Origin: JBGAHD01 sp044226395
GTDB lineage: Bacteria; Pseudomonadota; Gammaproteobacteria; Xanthomonadales; Ahniellaceae
Assembly: GCA_044226395.1 (NCBI GenBank)
Contig: JBGAHD010000001.1
Coordinates: 434,001-498,000, forward strand
Length of the DNA stretch: 64,000 bases
Reading direction: 5' to 3'
Part shown: in pieces, positions 1 to 8,341 of the stretch
Numbering within the stretch: the first letter of the stretch is position 1
Layout: every line of letters starts with the position of its first letter
Notes under the pieces: model-generated
What the model was told of the DNA's origin: nothing
The model's input: only the letters and a program-made list of their open reading frames with translations
Database searches by the model: none
Program-made: the position numbers and the translations under genes

Positions 1-117
1 AAGCAGCACATGACGGTGGAAGGCGCCGGTCACTACGGCATCTTCAGCGGCCGACGGTGGCGCGAAGTCGTGTATCCGCGCGTGCGCGAGTTCATCGCCA
101 GTCACGCGCGACGCTGA
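1..117 (+). CDS. C-terminal end of a PHB depolymerase-like protein (partial)
   Basis: Frame 1 is open from the window edge and ends in TGA at 115-117, giving 38 residues. The segment contains EGAGHYGIFSGRRWR and ends VREFIASHARR. This resembles the C-terminus of intracellular polyhydroxyalkanoate depolymerases (PHB_depo_C), where the GHYG histidine is the putative catalytic His of an alpha/beta hydrolase. Only the last part of the gene is present, so the nucleophile cannot be seen. A hairpin follows 22 bases after the stop. The family call rests on one motif and could be another alpha/beta hydrolase. Confidence 0.6.
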   Translation, partial: KQHMTVEGAGHYGIFSGRRWREVVYPRVREFIASHARR

Positions 118-138
118 ACTTCACGCACGTGAAATAGC

Positions 139-171
139 GGCGCGCGTTGGGCGCGCCGTTGCGAAAATTTT
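139..171 (+). terminator. Hairpin terminator after the PHB depolymerase-like gene
   Basis: GGCGCGC (139-145) pairs with GCGCGCC (151-157) around a 5-base loop, followed shortly by an A/T-rich run ending in TTTT. It sits 22 bases after the stop codon and before the next gene at 255. Confidence 0.5.
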
Positions 172-254
172 CGTCGATCCGATCATGCGGCGCCGTTCCC
201 GGCCGCGATATCTGTCAATAATGGCAGTATCGCGTTCGCTCAAGGACTGCGGGC

Positions 255-962
255 ATGGTTCGACAAAGGACGACAGGGTTTCGCCAGGGATTGGGGCATT
301 GGGGACGATTCGTGGTCGCGGTGTTCGCGGCAAGCCTCAGCGCCGCGGCCGCCGCGCGTGACAGCGTGAGCTGGCCCAACGACGCCATGGCGCGTCTGAA
401 TCTGATCGCGCAATGGCAAAGCCTGCGCGTCGACTTGCTGGCCAATGCCAGCGCCACCGAAGTGCTGCGGCAGTGGTGCGAGCAGCATCATCTGGCCGAG
501 CCCGCGCGCATCGTCGCTGATCGCATGGCGGTGCCGTCGCGCGCGCCGGACATGGAGCAACTGCGTCGACTCGATGTCGCCGCCGCCGAGGAAGTGCGGT
601 ATCGCCGAGTGGAACTGCGCTGCGGCGATCATGTGCTGTCCAAGGCCGAGAACTGGTACGTGCCGGCGCGTTTGACGCCGGAGATGAATCGCCTGCTCGA
701 GACCACCGACACGCCGTTCGGGCAAGTGGTGTCGCCCTTGAAGCCGTTTCGAAAGACGGTCGAGACGACGCCCTTGTGGTTGCCGCCCGCGATCGAGGGG
801 GATTGTCCCGCGCGTGGGGGACGCTTGATCTTGCCGGCGGAGTTGCTGCGGCATCGCGTGGTGCTTTACAGCGCGGATCTGGTGCCGTTTTCCGAGGTAG
901 TTGAGGTTTATCAGGATGATCTGATGGACTTTGCGCCGCGGGTTTGCGCTGTTGCTCGATGA
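255..962 (+). CDS. Exported UbiC-like (chorismate lyase-fold) protein
   Basis: The protein has 235 residues and an N-terminal signal-like segment (FVVAVFAASLSAAAAA, about residues 20-35). The middle contains NWYVPARLTPEMNRLL and TDTPFGQVV. I associate these with uncharacterised chorismate-lyase-like proteins of xanthomonads, where UbiC-fold proteins bind aromatic acids. True UbiC is cytoplasmic and shorter; the export signal here suggests a different, unknown role. It stands alone between a terminator and a structured intergenic region, with no obvious operon partner. The start has no strong ribosome-binding site, so it could be internal. The family call is tentative; function is not assigned. 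Confidence 0.6.
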   Translation: MVRQRTTGFRQGLGHWGRFVVAVFAASLSAAAAARDSVSWPNDAMARLNLIAQWQSLRVDLLANASATEVLRQWCEQHHLAEPARIVADRMAVPSRAPDMEQLRRLDVAAAEEVRYRRVELRCGDHVLSKAENWYVPARLTPEMNRLLETTDTPFGQVVSPLKPFRKTVETTPLWLPPAIEGDCPARGGRLILPAELLRHRVVLYSADLVPFSEVVEVYQDDLMDFAPRVCAVAR

Positions 963-1053
963 GATCGAGTGGTGATCTCACCTGGGGGTTAGCGGGGTGG
1001 GGGTCCCCACCTAGCGGTGAGAAGAGCTGAAGGGTGGGTCCCCACCTGGCGGT

Positions 1054-1082
1054 GGGGAGCCCGTGGGGTGGTGTGGGGTGGG
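1054..1082 (+). other. Possible G-quadruplex
   Basis: Four G runs (1054-1057, 1065-1068, 1075-1078, 1080-1082) are separated by loops of 7, 6 and 1 bases on the + strand. The pattern fits a four-run quadruplex. It adjoins the branched repeat. Confidence 0.35.
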
Positions 1083-1102
1083 TTGTTGTGACGTTGTCGC
1101 TT

Positions 1103-1219
1103 GGCTCGGGGTGCCGCCCCTTGTCGGTGGGCGAGGGATTCAGCACATCCCTGTGCTGAACCCTCGCGGCGCACGTCCCTGTGCGCTGGCCACCGACAAG
1201 GGGACCGTCACCCCGAGCC
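1103..1219 (+). repeat. Branched (cloverleaf-like) intergenic inverted repeat
   Basis: Outer stem GGCTCGGGGTG (1103-1113) pairs with CACCCCGAGCC (1209-1219). A second stem CCCCTTGTCGGTGG (1117-1130) pairs exactly with CCACCGACAAGGGG (1190-1203). Inside are two further hairpins: 1131-1137/1161-1167 continuing into TTCAGCACA (1139-1147)/TGTGCTGAA (1152-1160), and GCGCAC (1169-1174)/GTGCGC (1181-1186). Both apical loops carry TCCC (TCCC and GTCCCT). The design suggests a REP-like or folded-RNA mobile repeat rather than a simple terminator; that is inference. Confidence 0.65.
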
Positions 1220-1251
1220 GTCGAAACGTCGCTGGGTTCGGGGGGGAGGGC

Positions 1252-1375
1252 GAAAAGAAAAAGAAAAAAGCAAAAGAAGAAAAGAAGAAACAAAAGCAAA
1301 AGCAAAAGCAAAAGAAGAAGCGAAAATTAGAAAGCAGAAGCAAGAAAAAGAAGAAGGCAAAGGCAGAAGCTAGCG
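1252..1375 (+). repeat. Low-complexity purine-rich AAG/AAAAGC tract
   Basis: About 120 bases are almost entirely A and G with interspersed C (AAAAGC and AAGAAG units), sharply unlike the GC-rich surroundings. It follows the branched repeat directly. Confidence 0.7.
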
Positions 1376-1559
1376 CAAGGCAAGAGGTAAGGGACGTTCA
1401 AGCACTCGAGCTGCTGCGTGCTGTGGTGGCGGGCGGTTTCTGGAGTGTTCGATTGGTGCTCGGCGAGTGATGTCCTGGCTTGGCGATCGCGGCGAAAGCA
1501 CGGCGCGGACAGCGCCGGACGTTGTCGTCCGTACGCCGCCGCGCGTGCCCTTGGGGGTG

Positions 1560-4391
1560 CTATTCGAAGCTGTCGCGGTGTTGGGCGTCGTCGATTTGGC
1601 CGCGTAGTTCGCCTTCGGGGGCGACGGTGGAGCGGACGTCGAAGTACCACTCGCCGCGTTTGAGTTGCGCTGCTTGCGTCGGCGAGATCGTCACGGGGCC
1701 GAAGCTTGTCGTTGCACTCGCCGCGCCTGACGTCGGCAGATCGAAGATCGTCGTGCCGTTTTGGCCGCGTCGCGCGGGGCCACGAATGCTCGTGAGTGTG
1801 TTCAAACCGTCGAGGCCGATGTAGTTCAGTCGCACGGTGATCGCATCCTCGGGGCCGGCTAGCGTTACCGTGCCGAAGCCCGTGGCTTCGGTGTTGGCGC
1901 CGGGCACGACTTGGGTGCCGGTGAGGAAGGATTCGATCACGCGATCGCCCAGCACTTGGCCGCGAATCTCACCGTTTACGTCGGCCGTGGAGTGCACGTC
2001 GAAGTACCACAGACCGTTGAGCAGATCGGCGACTTGCTGCGGCGTCACCGCGAATGTCAGCGGCCCGATCGCGCCGGAGGCGGTGTTGGTGTTGCCCAGG
2101 TCGAAGATCACGCCGGCATTGGCGCCGGGCAGGGCGGGGCCGTGCAGGTGCGTGGCGGTGTTGTTGCCGCCGAGCGTCTGGAAGTTCACGCGCACGGTGA
2201 TCTGATCGCGCGCGCCATTGAGTTCGATCGTGCCGCGCCCCTCGCCCGTGGTATCTGTCGGCGGCACGACTTGCGCGCCGTCGAGCGCGGCGGTGAAGGT
2301 GGTGACGGCGCCCGTCGTCGGCACGAATTCGAACTGCGTGTGCGCGATGGGGCCGAAGCCGGGGATGGCGATTGGCGACACGCTGGCATCGCCGGTGAAG
2401 CCCACGATCACGAGTTCGTCGCCGGGCACCGCGACCGGATCGCCGCCGTTGAGCGATTGATCCATCACGATCAGCGGCATCGTGGTCACGCGATCGGCGC
2501 CGCCAGCGGCGTTGAGTTGCAGATGCTCGCTGGTGCCGATGTCGACGAAGAAAGGCGCCGGCGCATTGTTGGTGCGCTCGAAGCGCACGCGCGCGCCGAC
2601 CTGGGTGATGGCGAACTGCTCGGCGCCGCCACCGCCATTGATCACGACCGTGTCATCGCCGTCGCCGCCTTCGTTGAGGTCGTCGTCCTTGCCGGGGTTC
2701 CAGATCATCGTGTCATTGCCCTCGTCGCCGAAGATCTGATCGGTGGTGGCGATGGGATTGTCGTTGCCGTCGAGCGTGTCGTTGCCCGGGCCGCCATGAA
2801 TCACGTCGACGCCATCGCCGCCGGTGAGCGTGTCGTTGCCTTCGCCACCGTTGAGTTCGAGCACGATCAAGCCATTGAGTCCCGCGCTGGCCGTGACCAC
2901 GTCATCGCCGACATTGCCGTTGACGATGAGTTTCTCCGTGGTGCCGATGTCGACGAAAAAGGGCGCCGGCGCCGTGCGCGCGAAATCGATGCGTCCGACA
3001 TTCACCGCGTCGGGCGCGATGGTGAAGGTCTCGGCCGCGCCGCCGCCGTTGATGATGCTGGTGTCATTGCCCGGGCCGCCTTCGTTGAGATCGTCGTCCT
3101 TGCCGGGGTTCCAGATCATCGTGTCATCGTCCTCGTCGCCGAAGACTTGATCGATCGTGGCCACGGGATTGTCGCCACCATCGAGCGTGTCGTTGTTGGC
3201 GCCGCCATGGATCACGTCCGCGCCATCGCCGCCGAGGATGGCGTCATTGCCCGCGCCGCCGTTGAGTTCGAGCGCGATCAAGGTCGCCAGGCCCGCGCCG
3301 CCGCTGATCTGATCATCGCCGCCATTGGCATTGACCACGAGCTTCTCGGTCGTGCCAATGTCGAGAAAGAACGGCGCCGGCGTGGTGCGATTGAAATCGA
3401 CGCGACCCACGTTCACGCCATCGGCGGCGATGGTGAACACTTCCGCCGCGCCACCGCCATTGACGACGCTGGTGTCATTGCCCGGGCCGCCTTCGTTGAG
3501 GTCGTCGTCCTTGCCCGGATTCCACACCATCGTGTCATCGCCCTCGTCGCCGAAGACTTGATCGACGGTGGCGACGGGATTGTCATTGCCATCGATCGTG
3601 TCGTTGTTGGCGCCGCCGTGGATGAGGTCCGCGCCATCGCCGCCGAGGATGGTGTCATTGCCATCGCCGCCGTTGATCTCGAGCGCAATCAGCGGCGCCA
3701 GTCCGGCGCCACCGGCGATCACGTCATCGCCGCCATTGGCATTGAGCACCAGCCGCTCGGTGCCGCCGATGTCGACGAAGAACGGCGCCGGCGCGTTGTT
3801 AGTGCGATCGAAGCGCACGCGTCCGGCGTTGGCCGCGATGGTGAAGTTCTCGGCCGCGCCGCCACCATTGATCACCGAGGTGTCGTTGCCGTCGCCGCCT
3901 TCGTTGACGTCATCGTCCTTGCCCGGATTCCACACCATCGTGTCGTTGTCTTCGTCGCCGAAGATCTGATCGGTCGTGGCCGCCGGATTGTCCGAACCAT
4001 CGAGCGTGTCATTGCCGGGGCCGCCATGAATCACATCGGCGAAGGCGCTGCCCACGATCCCGTCATCGCCGCCGTTGCCTTGAATCGCGACTTGCGTCAG
4101 CTGCGGGAAATCCGGCGCGGTGATCGCGGCCAAGGTGATGGCGTTGACGCCCGGGCCACCGTTGGCGTTGATGGCTTTCACCGCCGCGCACGTCACCGGG
4201 CCCGCGATCGCGGTGCCATTGAGCGAGACCGTGCCGCCGACGCAGGCCAGCGCAATGTTGTCGGCCGCGTCCGACGTGACCGTCAGCGCGCCAAGGCCCG
4301 CGTCGAAGTTCGTGCTGAGCGCGGCCCAAGTCGGCGCCGACAGCGTCAGCGCGACGCTTGCGAACGCCAATCGAGTGAGTAAGGATTTCAT
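1560..4391 (-). CDS. Large exported protein: calcium-repeat-like units plus two CHRD domains
   Basis: The start at 4391 is chosen because GGAGG lies just upstream and it gives a signal peptide (MKSLLTRLAFASVALTLSA) with a cleavage-like PTWA site; a longer frame to 4535 lacks this. The 943-residue product has four tandem units of about 137 residues, each with GGxGNDTxDG, VFGDEDDDTM and WNPGKDDD motifs resembling RTX/hemolysin calcium-binding turns. Two CHRD (chordin-like) domains follow, each ending in WYFDVxSTxxxxGExRGQ, and the protein ends in RDSFE. CHRD domains occur in bacterial secreted proteins of unknown role. Likely a cell-surface or secreted Ca-binding protein. It stands as a single gene. 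Confidence 0.75.
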   Translation of the reverse strand: MKSLLTRLAFASVALTLSAPTWAALSTNFDAGLGALTVTSDAADNIALACVGGTVSLNGTAIAGPVTCAAVKAINANGGPGVNAITLAAITAPDFPQLTQVAIQGNGGDDGIVGSAFADVIHGGPGNDTLDGSDNPAATTDQIFGDEDNDTMVWNPGKDDDVNEGGDGNDTSVINGGGAAENFTIAANAGRVRFDRTNNAPAPFFVDIGGTERLVLNANGGDDVIAGGAGLAPLIALEINGGDGNDTILGGDGADLIHGGANNDTIDGNDNPVATVDQVFGDEGDDTMVWNPGKDDDLNEGGPGNDTSVVNGGGAAEVFTIAADGVNVGRVDFNRTTPAPFFLDIGTTEKLVVNANGGDDQISGGAGLATLIALELNGGAGNDAILGGDGADVIHGGANNDTLDGGDNPVATIDQVFGDEDDDTMIWNPGKDDDLNEGGPGNDTSIINGGGAAETFTIAPDAVNVGRIDFARTAPAPFFVDIGTTEKLIVNGNVGDDVVTASAGLNGLIVLELNGGEGNDTLTGGDGVDVIHGGPGNDTLDGNDNPIATTDQIFGDEGNDTMIWNPGKDDDLNEGGDGDDTVVINGGGGAEQFAITQVGARVRFERTNNAPAPFFVDIGTSEHLQLNAAGGADRVTTMPLIVMDQSLNGGDPVAVPGDELVIVGFTGDASVSPIAIPGFGPIAHTQFEFVPTTGAVTTFTAALDGAQVVPPTDTTGEGRGTIELNGARDQITVRVNFQTLGGNNTATHLHGPALPGANAGVIFDLGNTNTASGAIGPLTFAVTPQQVADLLNGLWYFDVHSTADVNGEIRGQVLGDRVIESFLTGTQVVPGANTEATGFGTVTLAGPEDAITVRLNYIGLDGLNTLTSIRGPARRGQNGTTIFDLPTSGAASATTSFGPVTISPTQAAQLKRGEWYFDVRSTVAPEGELRGQIDDAQHRDSFE
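2490..4080 (-). repeat. Four tandem 408-411 bp coding repeats
   Basis: The anchor CGTCGTCCTT (CATCGTCCTT in the last copy) recurs at 2681, 3092, 3503 and 3911, spacing 411, 411 and 408 bases. This corresponds to 137/137/136-residue protein units. Copies are similar but not identical. They lie inside the CHRD protein gene. Confidence 0.85.
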
Positions 4392-4594
4392 GTTGCCTCC
4401 AGCCAGGGGGATTGCTGGCCGGCAGTCTGGTCGCGACGGTGATCGCGGGGCACCGCCATCGGCGGGCGCGCGCGCCCTGCGCTTGGGCAGTCCTCTTACC
4501 CTATCGAAAGAACCCTGTCCGCCAAGCGCGGGCACGAAGCGCCAATCGCATCACACTCGGACAGGGGACGAAAGTTGGTGTCGCGACTGGTGAC

Positions 4595-5524
4595 TTAGGG
4601 CGAGGGCGCTTCGGAAGGATCGAACCACAGTTCCTTCCGCGCGAGCGGCGTGGCCGCCGGCAACTCGGAGTTGTCGAGCTCGAGCACGCGACGCCCGCGC
4701 AGATTCATGGCCGCGACGTCGTCGCCATAGGCCCGATCGAAGCGCTCGCGCAGACTGCCATCGGCGACCGCGCGTTCGAGACCGGCCTCGAGCGCGTCGG
4801 CCAGCGGCTTGTTGTCGCGATTGACGAAGAAGTAGAGCGCCGAAGGGTAGTGCAGCACCAAGGTGGGTTCGAGTTCGATCGGTATTTCGGCGCGGGCGCG
4901 CAATTCATCGCGCGCCTCGGAGATCGCGCGCGGAAAGTAGTCGATGTGACCGCGCGCCAGCATTTGGAACAAGCCGTCGTAGGTGGGCGAACCCAGCACT
5001 TCGAGACCCGCCGATCGCAGGATGCGCAGATCCGGCCAGTCATGACCTTGGCCGCCTTGCAGCAAGGACAAATCGTAGGCGGTCTTGACGTCGCTGAAGC
5101 GCAGGCTGCTGCCTTTCTGAATCAGCAGCACGCGCCAGCCAATCAGGCCGCGATCGATCGGAATGCGGATGGGGCGCAAGGCTTGTTCGCGTTCGCGCGA
5201 AGTGACCGACCACGCCACGTCGAGCGCGTCGCCATTGGCGATGGCTTGCAAATTTTCCGATTGCTGGCGCGATTGTTCGCTGGCGAGCAGCAGATGCGTG
5301 CGACCCGAGCGCTCCAGCGCCAAGCGCAGGACGGCGGTGGGATAGGTCCAGCGCCGATCGTTGACCGTCTCTTCGCGCGGATAGATCACGCGCAGATTCT
5401 TGCTGTCTTCGGCGCGCGTGGGCAGGGCCAACACCGCGATCGCGAAGACGCACGACAAGACCAGCAGGCGAATCAGCCGCGTTCGCGCGAACGCACCAAT
5501 GTCGATGAAGAAAACAGCGGCCAT
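4595..5524 (-). CDS. Periplasmic solute-binding protein, family 3-like
   Basis: The 309-residue protein starts at 5524 behind GAGGAG. A hydrophobic export segment spans about residues 16-36, ending in LPTRAED. The rest resembles extracellular solute-binding proteins of amino-acid type (SBP_bac_3): an early strand (LRVIYPRE), a mid-region LQGGQGHDWPDLRIL hinge-like segment, and YDGLFQMLARGHIDYFPRA, typical of the second lobe. No permease or ATPase genes are adjacent, so it may be an orphan sensor-like binding protein. The ligand cannot be told from sequence. Confidence 0.7.
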   Translation of the reverse strand: MAAVFFIDIGAFARTRLIRLLVLSCVFAIAVLALPTRAEDSKNLRVIYPREETVNDRRWTYPTAVLRLALERSGRTHLLLASEQSRQQSENLQAIANGDALDVAWSVTSREREQALRPIRIPIDRGLIGWRVLLIQKGSSLRFSDVKTAYDLSLLQGGQGHDWPDLRILRSAGLEVLGSPTYDGLFQMLARGHIDYFPRAISEARDELRARAEIPIELEPTLVLHYPSALYFFVNRDNKPLADALEAGLERAVADGSLRERFDRAYGDDVAAMNLRGRRVLELDNSELPAATPLARKELWFDPSEAPSP

Positions 5525-5947
5525 GCCGACTCCTCAGGTGATCGATGGCCGATGACCGCGCGGGGTCTCCCTCGCGCGTTGGCCATTGCCGCCCGAAGCC
5601 ACAACGCATCCTGACGAGGTGGCGAGCGTCAATCTGCCAAATCGCGCGCGAAAGGGCGAGATAACCGAGGTGAGAAGTTGTGAACAATGCGCGCATCGGG
5701 CACGACGACCGCGAAGTACAACGCTGTCTTCGCGAATCGATATCGATTGGCGAATGGCGCAATGGCTCGCGTCGCTGCGTTACTCGTGGGCACTGATCGG
5801 CTGGTCGCGGCTCGCGACGACTTCATCGGGGTGGTTGTGACGACATCGGCGACTGGACCGTGGAATGATGTCGGCCCCGTGCCCACGCGCGACCGCGCCA
5901 GCCGAATCAGTATGATCGCGTGAGCAGGGCGGAAACGAGAGCGGACG
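5525..5947. other. 423-bp divergent intergenic region
   Basis: It separates the solute-binding protein (minus) from the decarboxylase (plus) and presumably holds both promoters. The only clear structure is the palindrome at 5729-5754. Short reading frames on both strands across the palindrome are mirror artefacts. Confidence 0.6.
5729..5754. promoter_or_regulatory. 26-bp near-perfect palindrome
   Basis: The 26 bases read almost identically on both strands (24 of 26 positions), centred on TCGATATCGA, with outer arms TTCGCGAA and TTGGCGAA. It lies between two divergent genes, so it could be an operator for a dimeric regulator. No regulator gene is adjacent. Confidence 0.4.
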
Positions 5948-7390
5948 ATGAGCGACGAGCACGACTATCAAGCGGCCTTGCAGTTCGCGCTACGCGCGGC
6001 CCTGCTGCATCTCGAACAAGATCAGACCGCGCATCTCGCGCCCGGCGCTTCGGCGACGACTCTGCGTCGACAATTTCCGCGCGCATTGCCCGCGCAGGGC
6101 GCGCCGCCCGATCAGGTCGTGGCCGAACTCACGCGCATGGTCAAGGATGGCTTGGTGCGTTCCACGAGCGGACGCTTCTTCGCCTGGGTCATCGGCGGCA
6201 CCTTGCCGGCCGCGCTCGCCGCGGATTGGTTGACCTCGGCCTGGGATCAGAATGCCGCGATGCACGATTGCTCGCCGGCCGCGGCGGTGACCGAGGAAGT
6301 GGTCGGTGGCTGGCTCAAGAGTTTGTTCGGTTTGCCCGCCGATGCGGCGTATGCCTTGGTGACGGGCTGCCAGATGGCGCATCTCACGTGTCTCGCCGCC
6401 GCGCGTCACGCCTTGCTGGCGCGTCGCGCCTGGGATGTGGAACGACAAGGCCTGGCTGGCGCGCCGCGCATTCGCGTGCTGACCAGCGTCGAGCGTCACA
6501 CGACGATCGATCGCGCCTTGAAGCTGCTGGGCATTGGCACGGGCAATATCGTCGCGCTGCCGGTCGACGAGCGTGGCCGCTTGCAACCGCAGGCGTTGTC
6601 GCGTGAACTCGCGCGCGAGCCCGATGCGGCGACGCTCGTCGTTTTGCTCGCCGGTGATCTCAATCAGGGCGCGTTCGATGATTTCGCGACCTTGATTCCG
6701 ATCGCGCGCGCGCATCACGCCTGGGTGCATGTCGATGGCGCGTTCGGATTGTGGGCGGCGGCCAGCGCCGAGCATCGCGGCTTGGTTGAGGGCGTGCAGT
6801 TGGCCGATTCCTGGGCCACCGATGGCCACAAGTTTCTCAACGTGCCTTATGACTGCGGCTACGCCTTCGTGCGCAGCGTCGAGGATCTGCGCGCGTCGCT
6901 GTCGTATCAGGCGAGTTATGTGCGCGGCTACGACGACGTGCGCAATCCCGCTGACTGGAATCCCGAATGGTCGCGTCGTGCGCGCGCCTTTCCGACGTGC
7001 GCGGCGCTAATGCAACTCGGCAGCCAAGGCATTGAAGCCCTGGTCGATCGTTGCTGCGCGCACGCGCGCGCGGTCGTCACCGGCATCGGCGCCTTGCCCG
7101 GCGCCGAGGTCGTTTGGACGCCGACCTTCAATCAAGGCCTGGTGCGCTTCAAATCACCCAAGAACCGCGCCACCGCCGCCGACCACGATCAGTTCACCGA
7201 TGCCGTCATCGCCGCGGTGCGCGCCGGTGGCGAGGCTTTCTTCGGCGGCGTGACCTGGCGCGGCCAGCGCGCCATGCGCGTGAGCGTCAGCAACTGGCGC
7301 ACGGACGAGCATGACGTGCGCCGTGCCATCGCCGCCGTTGGCGAGGCCCTCGGCGCGCTCGGTCACGGCACGGCCGCGCGCTCGGCTTGA
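5948..7390 (+). CDS. PLP-dependent group II amino-acid decarboxylase family protein
   Basis: The 480-residue protein has fold-type I PLP features. HVDGAFGLW holds the Asp that contacts the pyridine nitrogen, and TDGHKFLN carries the Schiff-base lysine, K295. FFAWVIGGTLPAALAADW near residue 80 matches the group II decarboxylase N-terminal signature. Relatives decarboxylate aromatic amino acids, glutamate, diaminobutyrate or cysteine-type substrates; the substrate here is not predictable by eye. It is cytoplasmic, with no signal peptide. A small membrane-protein gene follows after 54 bases and may be cotranscribed. Confidence 0.85.
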   Translation: MSDEHDYQAALQFALRAALLHLEQDQTAHLAPGASATTLRRQFPRALPAQGAPPDQVVAELTRMVKDGLVRSTSGRFFAWVIGGTLPAALAADWLTSAWDQNAAMHDCSPAAAVTEEVVGGWLKSLFGLPADAAYALVTGCQMAHLTCLAAARHALLARRAWDVERQGLAGAPRIRVLTSVERHTTIDRALKLLGIGTGNIVALPVDERGRLQPQALSRELAREPDAATLVVLLAGDLNQGAFDDFATLIPIARAHHAWVHVDGAFGLWAAASAEHRGLVEGVQLADSWATDGHKFLNVPYDCGYAFVRSVEDLRASLSYQASYVRGYDDVRNPADWNPEWSRRARAFPTCAALMQLGSQGIEALVDRCCAHARAVVTGIGALPGAEVVWTPTFNQGLVRFKSPKNRATAADHDQFTDAVIAAVRAGGEAFFGGVTWRGQRAMRVSVSNWRTDEHDVRRAIAAVGEALGALGHGTAARSA

Positions 7391-7444
7391 AGCGCCCGCG
7401 CCCTTTGCTAGGATCGCGACGACGACGGGGAAGGGGCTCTGGGC

Positions 7445-7903
7445 ATGGAAGCCAGCTGGTTGCGCGCGTTCGATGGTTTGGGCAATCGACAAGGCCTAGC
7501 CGTCTTGATCCTGACCACGCGCTTGTTCGCGATCGGTCCCTTGATCCTGTTCTGCGCCGATCGCGCGATGTTCCTGCAACTCGATCTGGCGCGCGTGCTG
7601 CTGCTGGCCTTCGCGGCCGTGCTGCCGGGTATGTTTCTCGGCGCCTTGTTCGCCATCGGTAGAGAAGACTGGGGAGAGGACCGCGACCGTATGGCCGTGG
7701 GCGTGATGCTCGTGCCGACGGTCTTGCTCAACGTTTTCGATCTTGGCGCGCTGGCGGCGGTGTTCTTCTTCGGCCGACCAGCGATCTGGGTCGCCTATGC
7801 CGAGTTTTTCGCGCTTGTGGGCGTGCTGATCGAGACTCTTCGTATTCGCCTCATCGCTAGGCGCGGAAGCGAAGCGAACCCGCCAAACGATGAGGTAAAG
7901 TAA
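7445..7903 (+). CDS. Small four-helix membrane protein, unknown function
   Basis: The 152-residue protein has about four hydrophobic segments (approximately residues 18-35, 48-70, 87-108 and 110-132). GAAGGGG precedes the start by about ten bases. Its stop is four bases from the Nudix start, so the pair are probably cotranscribed. I do not recognise the family. Confidence 0.65.
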   Translation: MEASWLRAFDGLGNRQGLAVLILTTRLFAIGPLILFCADRAMFLQLDLARVLLLAFAAVLPGMFLGALFAIGREDWGEDRDRMAVGVMLVPTVLLNVFDLGALAAVFFFGRPAIWVAYAEFFALVGVLIETLRIRLIARRGSEANPPNDEVK

Positions 7904-7907
7904 ACGC

Positions 7908-8339
7908 ATGGAGTTGACGAACCTAGTGCCGATCTTCGTCGTGGCGGCCGTGATCACCGATGATCGCGGCCGCGTGCTGCTGGTGCGCAAGCGCGGCGCC
8001 TCGCAATTCATCCAGCCCGGCGGCAAGCGCGAGCAGTCCGAGTCCGCCGCCGTCACGCTGGCGCGCGAACTGCGCCAAGAGCTGGGCGTGCAGTTACTCC
8101 CGGAATCGCTCGATCGCCTCGGCGAATTCGAGGCCGACGCCGTCAACGAGCGCGGACGACGCGTGCGCGCCGAAGTGTTCGAAGCGAGAATCGCCGGCGA
8201 ACCCACGCCAGGCCACGAAATCGCGGAAATCGCCTGGATTCCGCCCAAGGCGCCGCATCCGTTTCCGGTCGCGCCCTTGAGCGCCGAACACATCCTGCCG
8301 CGACACCTCGCGCGCGTCGAGAACGATCGCGCGGCCTGA
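7908..8339 (+). CDS. Nudix hydrolase
   Basis: The 143-residue protein contains a Nudix box spanning about residues 44-67: a G, five residues, E, seven residues, then RELRQELGV. This fits G-x5-E-x7-REU-x-EE-x-GU, except the first E of the EE pair is Q. Nudix enzymes hydrolyse nucleoside diphosphates linked to another moiety using Mg. GAGGTAAAG gives a good ribosome-binding site, overlapping the end of the preceding membrane-protein gene. The specific substrate is unknown. Confidence 0.85.
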   Translation: MELTNLVPIFVVAAVITDDRGRVLLVRKRGASQFIQPGGKREQSESAAVTLARELRQELGVQLLPESLDRLGEFEADAVNERGRRVRAEVFEARIAGEPTPGHEIAEIAWIPPKAPHPFPVAPLSAEHILPRHLARVENDRAA

Positions 8340-8341
8340 AC

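Larger units (their letters stand above)
963..1559. other. 597-bp non-coding interval with structured repeats
   Basis: No convincing gene lies here. From left to right it holds G-rich short palindromes (repeated GTCCCCACC units), a possible G-quadruplex at 1054-1082, a branched inverted repeat at 1103-1219, and a purine-rich AAG/AAAAGC tract at about 1252-1375. Short reading frames across it translate to low-complexity lysine/glutamate or arginine-rich peptides and are not credible. Confidence 0.7.

Noticed and set aside
1063..1470. 135-residue frame over the branched repeat and AAG tract
   Set aside because: It is low-complexity lysine/glutamate with no ribosome-binding site, and the same region opens several frames on both strands.
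2490..4080. CRISPR-like regular repeats
   Set aside because: The period is about 411 bases, not 60-75, and the repeats are coding units of one protein.
1911..4382. 823-residue reading frame on the + strand
   Set aside because: It is the antisense shadow of the repeat-rich CHRD protein gene. The minus frame has a signal peptide, domains and a ribosome-binding site; the plus frame is a repetitive Arg/Ala/Asp string without a known domain.
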